DNA of 64,000 nucleotides from contig NZ_JACAWU010000001.1 in assembly GCF_013391635.1 (NCBI RefSeq), positions 1,116,001 to 1,180,000 on the forward strand, written 5' to 3'. Source of the stretch: Natronomonas gomsonensis (lineage in GTDB: Archaea; Halobacteriota; Halobacteria; Halobacteriales; Haloarculaceae). The notes beneath the pieces are model-generated. The model was not told the origin of the DNA and did not search any database. It saw nothing but the letters and a program-made list of their open reading frames with translations. The position numbers and the translations under genes were made by a program. Positions 52,882 through 59,877 of this stretch are shown here, piece by piece (within the stretch, counting starts at the first letter, position 1; the number at the start of each line of letters is the position of its first letter).

Positions 52882-53877
52882 ATGCCTGTTATCGACGCCG
52901 CGGGGTTGAGCAAGTACTACGGCGACACTCGGGGTATCGAGGACCTCAGCCTCTCCGTCGAGCGGGGCGAGGTGTTCGGATTCCTCGGCCCCAATGGTGC
53001 GGGCAAGACGACGGCGATTCGAACCTTGCTGGGGTTTCAATCCCCGACTGCGGGGTCGGCGACGGTTCTCGGCAGCGACATCACCGACGAGCGGGCGATG
53101 GTCGAGGCTCGACGGAACATCGGCTACCTGCCGAGCGACCCGGGACTCGACGAGACGGCGACGGGACAGCGATTACTCGAGTATTACGGGTCGTTGCGCG
53201 GCGACGAGCGAAGCGAGGAGCTACTGACGTTGTTCAGTCCGCCGCTTGAGCGTCCCGTCGGCGAGTACTCCCGGGGCAACAAACAGATGCTCGCCATCGT
53301 CCTCGCGTTCATGCACGACCCCGAACTCGTGTTCATGGACGAACCGACGAGCGGACTCGACCCAATCAAACAGGAGCGGTTCGACGAGTTCGTCCGCACC
53401 GAACGGGAAAACGGAGTCACGTTTTTCATGTCTTCGCACATCCTCAGCGAAGTCCAGAAAATCTGCGACCGCGTGGGCATCATCCGGAACGGCCGACTCG
53501 TCGAACTCGAAGACATCGAGACGCTACGGAGTCGCGGCGGGAAGTCGGTCCATCTTCGGGTCGCCGAGGCGGTTCCCCCGTCGGCTTTCGACATCGATGG
53601 CGTCGCCAACCTCACCGTCGGGTCCGGTGAGGACCCGCCCCGACGTGATGTCGCCGACTCGGCCGAGGCGACCGCGTTCTCGTTTACCTTCACCGGGCGC
53701 TACAACGCGCTCATCGCACACCTGGCCGACTTCGACGTGCTCGATTTCACCATCGAGGACGCGCCGCTGGACGAGGTGTTTCGGCGGTTCTACGACGGGT
53801 CGGCCGGGCCCGACCCGGACGACGGCACCGACGGCGAGGAGTCCTCCGAAGATGTCGTGGACCGTGGAGTCCCGTGA
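52882..53877 (+). CDS. ABC transporter ATP-binding protein (ABC-2 exporter)
   Basis: A 331-residue ATPase: Walker A GPNGAGKTT, a signature-like SRGNKQML and Walker B LVFMDEPTSGLDP, and the switch His (SSHILSE). The C-terminal part is an acidic extension. It powers an exporter with the permease encoded by the overlapping next gene. Box TTTATGAATTTTTAAACG (about 52842-52859) is a strong TATA for a near-leaderless start. Confidence 0.93.
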   Translation: MPVIDAAGLSKYYGDTRGIEDLSLSVERGEVFGFLGPNGAGKTTAIRTLLGFQSPTAGSATVLGSDITDERAMVEARRNIGYLPSDPGLDETATGQRLLEYYGSLRGDERSEELLTLFSPPLERPVGEYSRGNKQMLAIVLAFMHDPELVFMDEPTSGLDPIKQERFDEFVRTERENGVTFFMSSHILSEVQKICDRVGIIRNGRLVELEDIETLRSRGGKSVHLRVAEAVPPSAFDIDGVANLTVGSGEDPPRRDVADSAEATAFSFTFTGRYNALIAHLADFDVLDFTIEDAPLDEVFRRFYDGSAGPDPDDGTDGEESSEDVVDRGVP

Positions 53878-54662
53878 TGCTCGAAATCGCACGATACGAG
53901 GCCGAACGTCGGCTTTCGGGGTCGGTCATCATCGCGGTCGGTCTCGCGGCGTTCGCGGCGCTGTTCATCGCCATCACGCCCGAAATCATCGGCGAGGTGG
54001 ACTACGAGGCGATGCTCGAAGACCTCCCGCCGGCGTTCTCCTCGGCGTTCGGACTGGAGTCCTTCGACAGCCTCGCGGGCATCCTCGCTGGGGAGTTCTA
54101 CACGCTCGGGTGGATTCTGTTGATGGGGCTGTACATGGCCTACAGCGCCGGGTCGACGATTGCGGGCGACGTCGAACGTGACCGGATGGACATGCTGCTG
54201 TCGAATCCCGTCTCTCGGTCGAGCGTCGTCCTCGAAAAGTACCTCTCGCTTCTCGTCCCAATCGTCGTCGTCAACGTCGTCGTCGGAGGGGTCATCTACG
54301 TCGGCGCGCAGGTCGTCGACGACCCGATTCCACTGTTCGACGTAGTCGCGGTTCACGCCCTGTCGGTTCCGTATCTGCTGTGCTGTGCGGCCATCGGCCT
54401 GCTGGCGTCGGCCGCGATGGAGCGAGAGGGGTCGGCTCAGCGTGCGAGCATGGGCGTCATCTTCTCGCTGTACATGATAGAGGCGCTGGTGACGGAGACG
54501 GATTTCGGCTGGCTGGGCGTGGTCAGCCCATCGCGGTACTTCGATACGAACGACATCCTCGTCCACGGCACCTACGACCTCGTCGGCGCGGTCATCCTCC
54601 TCGAAGCGTCGGCGCTGCTGCTCGTCGCGAGCCTGCTGGTCTTCCAGCGGAGGGACATCTGA
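53877..54662 (+). CDS. ABC-2-type permease
   Basis: A 261-residue permease with about six helices (LSGSVIIAVGLAAFAALFI first). ATG at 53877 overlaps the ATPase stop (TGATG-type); a GTG at 53874 adds one residue. It forms an exporter with the upstream ATPase; substrate not known. The sequence YSAGSTIAGDVERDRMDMLLS is characteristic of ABC-2 exporters of the NosY/CcmB type. Confidence 0.9.
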   Translation: MLEIARYEAERRLSGSVIIAVGLAAFAALFIAITPEIIGEVDYEAMLEDLPPAFSSAFGLESFDSLAGILAGEFYTLGWILLMGLYMAYSAGSTIAGDVERDRMDMLLSNPVSRSSVVLEKYLSLLVPIVVVNVVVGGVIYVGAQVVDDPIPLFDVVAVHALSVPYLLCCAAIGLLASAAMEREGSAQRASMGVIFSLYMIEALVTETDFGWLGVVSPSRYFDTNDILVHGTYDLVGAVILLEASALLLVASLLVFQRRDI

Positions 54663-54745
54663 TGAACACGACACACCCACCACGGTTGTTCGGTCCGCAT
54701 CGCCAGACGACACCCCGCATCGAACCTATCGAGGTGGCCCGATGA
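54662..54745 (+). CDS. 27-residue linking ORF
   Basis: ATG at 54662 shares bases with the permease stop and TGA at 54743-54745 overlaps the ATG of the COG1361 gene (54742). The peptide MNTTHPPRLFGPHRQT-EVAR has no family. Precise overlaps at both ends suggest that it carries translation across the junction, or that it is a chance frame. Confidence 0.4.
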   Translation: MNTTHPPRLFGPHRQTTPRIEPIEVAR

Positions 54746-56340
54746 ACCGTCTGCAGGTGGTCGTCGTGGCCGTGGTGGTGCTGCTCGTCGTCCCCGGGAC
54801 GGCGACGGCAGTCGTCCGGGGCGAACCGGACCTCGAGGCGAGCGTCGGGGACACCACGCTCACGGCCGGTGAGGACGGTACCCTGGAGTTGACAGTCGCC
54901 AACAGCGCCGACCTCGAAGTGGCGTCGCTGTCGAACCCCGCGTTCAACGAACGCGTCACGACCGCCCGAGGGGTCGAAATCCGCCTCGACGACGGGAATC
55001 TTCCCTTCTCGGTCGACTCGCCGCGGCGAGTCGTCGGGGGCATTCCCGACGGCGCGAGCGCTACGATACCGTTCTCCGTCTCCGTCGACGACAACGCGAC
55101 GGCCGGCACCTACCGGGTCCCCGTCGAGGTGGAGTACACCTACACGCGACAGATCGCCGAGTTGTCGGGCGTGACACAGCAGCGAACGCGCTCGCGGACG
55201 CTCAACGTCCGAGTTCGAATCGAAGCGGATTCGGAGAGTCGGTTCCGAGTCGTGGGGACGACCGCCGACGTTCGCGCCGACGACGGCGGCAGCGTCTCGG
55301 TGACGGTCGAGAACCGCGGGACAGAACCGGCCCGGGACACGGTCGTGACCCTCAGCTCTCCCAACGAGGGGTTCGACCTCGGCGGAGCGCCCACCAACAG
55401 CCGTCGAATCGGTGGAGTGGCCCCCGGCGAGCGGCGAACGGTGACGTACGCCGTCGACGTGAGGGAGGGGATTCGGGCCCAACCGTACGTCTTCGAGGCG
55501 TCGGCGAGATACCGGAACGCCGACGGCGAGATTCGACGCGACGACTCGCTTCCGGTGGCCGTGACGGTCGGGTCAGGCCTCCGTTTCAGCACCGAAGCCA
55601 TCGATTCCGAGTTGTACGTCGGCGAGCAGGGAACCCTATCGGGGCAACTCAGAAACGAGGGCGAGCGGACGGCACGGAACGCCGTGGTCGTCATCGAGTC
55701 GTCGTCGCCGAGCGTCACAGTGTCCGAACGGGCGGTCGCCGTCGGCGACCTCGCCCCCGGGTCGTCGACGCCCTTCGAGTTCGCCGTCGACGTCGGTCCC
55801 GGCGCGAGCGAGGGCCTGCGGCCGTTCACGGCGACCGTCAACTACGAAACCGCCGACGGCGACACCAGGACGAGCGACCCGATTCGGCTCCAGCGGTCGG
55901 TCGGCGCCGACCGCGAGTTCTTCACCGCCGAAGCGGTGAACGCGACGTTCGCCGCCGACACCAGCAACCGACTCGTCGTCCGACTGACGAACGTCGGGGA
56001 GACGACGCGGACGGACGTGGCGGCACGGGTGGCGGCGACGCCGCCGTTCAGCAGCATCTCGCCGGAGGCGTACGTCTCCCGGCTCGAACCGGGCGAATCA
56101 GCCGAGGTCGCCTTCGAGGTGTCGATCGACGAGGACACCGTTCCGAGTTCTCATGCGCTACGGATGAACGTCACCTCCGAACCGGCCGATGGCGACGCCG
56201 CCGCTACCGACGCCTACCGGGTTCCCGTCGAGGTCGCCGAAGAGGATGATGCCGTCGACACCTCCTCGCTCGCTATCGTCGGAATCCTCGGCGTCGCGGT
56301 CGTCATCGCGGGGGGCTACTGGTGGGTTCGTCGGCGATAA
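54742..56340 (+). CDS. COG1361-type surface protein (ABC-2 partner)
   Basis: A 532-residue protein: signal peptide (MNRLQVVVVAVVVLLVV), CARDB/NEW3-like beta-sandwich repeats (VENRGTEPARDTVVTLSS; LTNVGETTRTDVAARVAA), and a C-terminal helix ending WWVRRR. It matches the 16260 protein in order and local sequence (e.g. RGEPD near the start, LRNEG, LEPGESAE), so the two are paralogues. It follows the ABC-2 exporter with overlapping ORFs and is probably an external part of it. Confidence 0.87.
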   Translation: MNRLQVVVVAVVVLLVVPGTATAVVRGEPDLEASVGDTTLTAGEDGTLELTVANSADLEVASLSNPAFNERVTTARGVEIRLDDGNLPFSVDSPRRVVGGIPDGASATIPFSVSVDDNATAGTYRVPVEVEYTYTRQIAELSGVTQQRTRSRTLNVRVRIEADSESRFRVVGTTADVRADDGGSVSVTVENRGTEPARDTVVTLSSPNEGFDLGGAPTNSRRIGGVAPGERRTVTYAVDVREGIRAQPYVFEASARYRNADGEIRRDDSLPVAVTVGSGLRFSTEAIDSELYVGEQGTLSGQLRNEGERTARNAVVVIESSSPSVTVSERAVAVGDLAPGSSTPFEFAVDVGPGASEGLRPFTATVNYETADGDTRTSDPIRLQRSVGADREFFTAEAVNATFAADTSNRLVVRLTNVGETTRTDVAARVAATPPFSSISPEAYVSRLEPGESAEVAFEVSIDEDTVPSSHALRMNVTSEPADGDAAATDAYRVPVEVAEEDDAVDTSSLAIVGILGVAVVIAGGYWWVRRR

Positions 56341-56347
56341 TTCGCCG

Positions 56348-57148
56348 TCACACCACAACGAGCAGTAGAATCATGCCGCCGCCCCCGGCGGCGAACCCGG
56401 CGACCAGTTCCCGGTAGCCCTTCCCGTCGAGTTCTTGTCCCGCCTCCAGCGCGTCGGGGATGAACTCGCTCAACACGAGATAAATCATCGCGCCGGCGGC
56501 GAAGCCGAACCCGGCGGGCAACAGCGGTTCCGCCAACTGGACGAACCCGAAGGCGATGACCGCGCCGAGCGGTTGGGGCAGCGAGGAGAAAATCGACCAC
56601 CACACCATCTTCCACTCGGCGACGCCCATCGTCCGCAGCGGAATCGAGATGGCGACGCCCTCCGGGATGTTGTGAATCGAGATGGCGATGGTCATCGCGA
56701 TGGCGAGGGTGGGGACGGTGAAGCCCAGAAGCGGGATACCCGACCCGAGATTGAGTTCGGCGAAGGAGACGCCGATGGCGATGCCCTCCGGAAACGAGTG
56801 GACCGTCAGGACGCCCAAGATGAGGACGAGTTTCTTGAAGTCGGCTTCCTCGTAGGTTCGGGAGTCGATGTCGGCGTCCATCAGCAGGTCGTTTGCGACC
56901 AACACGAGCAGGCCGCCGGCGACGAGTCCGACCGCGACTGTCGTCCACGGCCCTGCGTTCAGTCCTTCGGGGATGAGTCCGAATATCGAAGCGGCCATCA
57001 TGATGCCCGAGGCGACCCCCCAGAGCCCCACGTTGAACTTCTCGGAGATGTCGGGGACGAAAAAGAAGGGGAGCGCGCCGATTCCAGTCGCCAGGGCGGT
57101 GATGAGTCCGGCGACGAAGACGAGCGTGTAGGCGGCCCAGTCGACCAT
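56348..57148 (-). CDS. ZIP-family metal transporter
   Basis: A 266-residue ZIP protein with eight helices. HSFPEGIAIGVSF and HNIPEGVAISIPL are the paired metal-site helices with His/Pro-Glu-Gly motifs. It lacks the His-rich loop of the other ZIP at 43512, and so belongs to a different subgroup (GufA-like). It imports or balances divalent metals. It ends 7 nt from the stop of the COG1361 gene. Confidence 0.93.
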   Translation of the reverse strand: MVDWAAYTLVFVAGLITALATGIGALPFFFVPDISEKFNVGLWGVASGIMMAASIFGLIPEGLNAGPWTTVAVGLVAGGLLVLVANDLLMDADIDSRTYEEADFKKLVLILGVLTVHSFPEGIAIGVSFAELNLGSGIPLLGFTVPTLAIAMTIAISIHNIPEGVAISIPLRTMGVAEWKMVWWSIFSSLPQPLGAVIAFGFVQLAEPLLPAGFGFAAGAMIYLVLSEFIPDALEAGQELDGKGYRELVAGFAAGGGGMILLLVVV

Positions 57149-57215
57149 GATAAGACGTGTGTGGTGTCGGGTGTTGAGGCTATCGACTCGCTGGCTTTCA
57201 CCGACGGCGGGGCGC

Positions 57216-58253
57216 TCAGATGCTCTTGAGGAACGCGGTCGCGCCGACTGTCTCGGCGATGACCCACGCGATGAACAGCGCGTAGGCGACCAACAGGATG
57301 TAGGACTCGAAATCGGTCAACGAAAGTTCCGTCCGGAGCATCCCGAACAGCAGCACCGTCGCGAGCGTCAACACGCCCATCATCGGGACGGCCACCGCGA
57401 AGTCGATGGTGATGCCGCCGACGATGAGGACGCCGACCGGAATCGCCACCAGCAAATCGAACGTGTTCGACCCGAGGACGTTCCCGAGGCTGGTCAGTCC
57501 TTTCCCCGCTCGGGCCGACCGGACGCTCACGAGTAGGTCCGGGAGGCTCGTCGCGGCCGCGACGATAGTGAGTCCCGCGATAAACTCGGGGACGCCGAAC
57601 GTTGCCCCGATGGATTCGACGCCGACGACGAGTTCTTCGACACCGACGACGATGACCGCGAGTCCGGCGAGGAGTTTCGCCCACTCCCGTCCGACCGGAA
57701 TGCCGTCACGGAGGTCTTCGGCGTCGTGGTCGCTGACGTCCTGCCACTGAATGAACAGGTACAGCCCGTACAACAGGAGGGGAATCATCGCCAGCGGTCG
57801 CGTAATCTCTCCGGCGAGCGCCGGCCCGTCTGGCACCGGGGCGTAGATGACCGCGAGTGCGAACGTGATGATGAGCGCCGAGACGGCTATCATGTAGAAC
57901 TGGGCTTCCTTGTAGACGATGGCGCGACTCGCTTCGAGCGGTTCGTCGGCGGCGAGACCGGCCAGCGCCGGGATGACGAGGATGTTGAAGATTGCCGACC
58001 CGACGATGCCGCCGACGCCGATGTCGACGACGCCGGCGAACGCCGAGAAGACGACGGTGGTGAACTCGGGGAAACTCGACCCGATTGCGACGACGATAGA
58101 GCCCTGGACGACCGCTGGCAGGCCGTAGTACGCCGACAGTTGCTCGGCGGCGCCTTCGAGCCAGCCGGTGCCGACCCACAGCAGGCCGGTCCCGAAGAGT
58201 ATCAGACCGACGCTCACGACCGGCGTGTTCGGAAGGAAACCGCCGAGTACCAT
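57216..58253 (-). CDS. CaCA-family Na+/Ca2+ antiporter
   Basis: A 345-residue antiporter. Two alpha-repeats are visible: IGSSFPEFTTVVFSAFAGVVDIG (here in part) in the first half, and AATSLPDLLVSVRSA with LGNVLGSNTFDLLV in the second; these carry the ion-binding Glu/Asp. About ten helices. It exchanges Na+ (or K+) for Ca2+ across the membrane. Start ATG at 58253. Confidence 0.92.
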   Translation of the reverse strand: MVLGGFLPNTPVVSVGLILFGTGLLWVGTGWLEGAAEQLSAYYGLPAVVQGSIVVAIGSSFPEFTTVVFSAFAGVVDIGVGGIVGSAIFNILVIPALAGLAADEPLEASRAIVYKEAQFYMIAVSALIITFALAVIYAPVPDGPALAGEITRPLAMIPLLLYGLYLFIQWQDVSDHDAEDLRDGIPVGREWAKLLAGLAVIVVGVEELVVGVESIGATFGVPEFIAGLTIVAAATSLPDLLVSVRSARAGKGLTSLGNVLGSNTFDLLVAIPVGVLIVGGITIDFAVAVPMMGVLTLATVLLFGMLRTELSLTDFESYILLVAYALFIAWVIAETVGATAFLKSI

Positions 58254-58308
58254 CTCGTCGGGACAATCTCTCGGTCGATAAATGAAGGCTCTGGATGGCG
58301 GTCCGGCC

Positions 58309-59616
58309 CTACGGCCAGAGGCCGCGCGCCTCGTGGGCGGCCGCGATACGCGTGAGGGCGACGATGTATGTCGCCTCGCGCCAGGTCACGTCGCGGGATT
58401 CGAACGTCTCGCGGATGGTGTTCCAGGCTTCGACCATCTCCGTTTCGAGTTCCTCGTTGACGCGTTCGAGCGACCACGACCGGCGGTTGATGTCCTGAAG
58501 CCACTCGAAGTAGCTCACGGTGACGCCGCCGGCGTTGGCGACGATATCCGGGATGACGGGAATGCCGCGTTCGGCGAAAATCGCGTCGGCTGCGATGGTC
58601 GTCGGGCCGTTTGCGCCCTCGACGATGATGTCCGCCTGGATGTCGTCGGCGTTGGACTCGGTGAGGACGTTGCCGATAGCCGCCGGAATCAACACGTCGA
58701 CGTCCAACTCCAGCAGTTCGTCGTTCGTGACCGTCTCGGGGGCGTCGTGTCGAAGCACGCCCTCGTGTTCCTCGTGGTGGGAGGGAATCGACCGCGTGTC
58801 CAGACCGTTCCTGTCGTAGACGCCGCCGTTAACGTCGCTGACGGCGACGACGTTCGCCCCCCAGTCGTCGAGGAGTCGCGCGGCGTTGGCGCCGACGCTT
58901 CCGTACCCCTGGACGGCGACGGAGGTCTCCTCGATGTCCGTGTCGTAGTAGTCGATTACCTCTCGGGCGATGATGGCGACGCTCCGGCCGGGCGCCTCGT
59001 CTCGGCCCTCGCTGCCGCCGACTATCGGCGGCTTGCCGGTCACCACGCCGGGAATCGTCTCGCCTTCCTGCATCGAGTAGGCGTCCATCAGCCACGCCAT
59101 CGTCTGGGGGTCCGTCCCCATGTCGGGGGCCGGGATGTCGAGTGTCGGGCCGATGGCCGGTCGCATCTCCTGGGCGAACCGGCGGGTGAGCCGTTCTTTC
59201 TCCTTGTCGCTCAACCCCTTGGGGTCGACGGCGATGCCGCCCTTCGCACCGCCGAACGGGAGGTCCATGACGGCGCACTTCCAGGTCATCCACATCGCGA
59301 GGCCCGCGGACTCGTCTCTGTTCACGTCGGGGTGGTACCTGAGACCGCCCTTGTACGGGCCTCTGACGCTGTCGTGTTGGGCTCGATACCCCGTGAACAC
59401 CTCCACGGAGCCGTCGTCCCGTTCGATGGGGACCGTAACCTCGTGGACCTTCTTGGGGTGTCTGAGTCGTTCGACGATGCTCGGGTCGATATCGACGTAC
59501 TCGGCGGCGTACTCGAGTTGCCGGCGAGCGGTCTCCAGTGCGCTTTCGGGTTCGGACGACTCCGTTGTCGTCTCTTCGGAGTCGTCACTCGGGGTCGTAC
59601 TCGAAGCCATTCTCAT
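58309..59616 (-). CDS. gdhB: Glutamate dehydrogenase
   Basis: A 435-residue Glu/Leu/Phe/Val dehydrogenase. [13 protein letters not shown], the catalytic Lys in PFGGAKGGI, and the nucleotide Rossmann site [15 protein letters not shown] are intact, and the end ([17 protein letters not shown]) is typical. It interconverts glutamate and 2-oxoglutarate with NAD(P). The start ATG at 59616 overlaps the stop of the zinc ribbon gene (ATGA); ATG 59610 is an alternative. Both are transcribed from the promoter with the tandem palindromes. Confidence 0.95.
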   Translation of the reverse strand: MRMASSTTPSDDSEETTTESSEPESALETARRQLEYAAEYVDIDPSIVERLRHPKKVHEVTVPIERDDGSVEVFTGYRAQHDSVRGPYKGGLRYHPDVNRDESAGLAMWMTWKCAVMDLPFGGAKGGIAVDPKGLSDKEKERLTRRFAQEMRPAIGPTLDIPAPDMGTDPQTMAWLMDAYSMQEGETIPGVVTGKPPIVGGSEGRDEAPGRSVAIIAREVIDYYDTDIEETSVAVQGYGSVGANAARLLDDWGANVVAVSDVNGGVYDRNGLDTRSIPSHHEEHEGVLRHDAPETVTNDELLELDVDVLIPAAIGNVLTESNADDIQADIIVEGANGPTTIAADAIFAERGIPVIPDIVANAGGVTVSYFEWLQDINRRSWSLERVNEELETEMVEAWNTIRETFESRDVTWREATYIVALTRIAAAHEARGLWP

Positions 59617-59756
59617 TCGATGGGTGTCCCGCGGTTCCGGAGGTCACCGCCACAGTCGGGACAGGAACCGGGGCTCTCCGCGGAGACCACGACGGTTCCG
59701 CACTCGAAGCATTCGTACCGCCGTTCGGCGTTCTGGGTTTGGATTTTGTCTCGCAT
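59613..59756 (-). CDS. Small rubrerythrin-like zinc ribbon protein
   Basis: A 47-residue ORF, too short for most gene finders. [20 protein letters not shown] and a later [13 protein letters not shown] give CxxC...CxxC, a rubredoxin/rubrerythrin-like ribbon. It starts at 59756, stops in the first bases of gdhB (ATGA), and is thus the first gene of the gdh operon. Haloarchaeal homologues of this size are common. Function not known; a metal-dependent regulatory role for GDH is speculative. Confidence 0.8.
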   Translation of the reverse strand: MRDKIQTQNAERRYECFECGTVVVSAESPGSCPDCGGDLRNRGTPIE

Positions 59757-59810
59757 GGTGTCGGGAGCAGTGTCGCTCGAATCGCTCGCGCTCTACACTC
59801 GGGTAATAGG

Positions 59811-59820
59811 TGTATAAGGG
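59811..59820 (-). promoter_or_regulatory. TATA box of the zinc ribbon-gdh operon
   Basis: CCCTTATACA (rc of 59811-59820) stands about 60 nt before the start at 59756, with AATATT (59821-59826) just upstream. Transcription would start near 59790, giving a leader of about 34 nt. The tandem palindromes begin 11 bp upstream. Confidence 0.5.
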
Positions 59821-59830
59821 AATATTCGGC

Positions 59831-59877
59831 GGTTGGTTATCGAACCTTCTGGTGTATTGGGGGTTGGATAATCAACC
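59831..59877. promoter_or_regulatory. Two tandem palindromes upstream of the gdh operon
   Basis: GGTTGGTTATCGAACC (59831-59846) and GGTTGGATAATCAACC (59862-59877) are each near-perfect GGTT-N8-AACC palindromes, followed by CTTCTG in both. Their starts are 31 bp apart, three helical turns, so bound proteins would face the same side. They lie directly upstream of the operon TATA box, which fits an activator or a repressor. The second copy covers the stop codon of the Bat-type gene. The protein is unknown; a Bat-like or Lrp-like regulator is possible. Confidence 0.6.
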
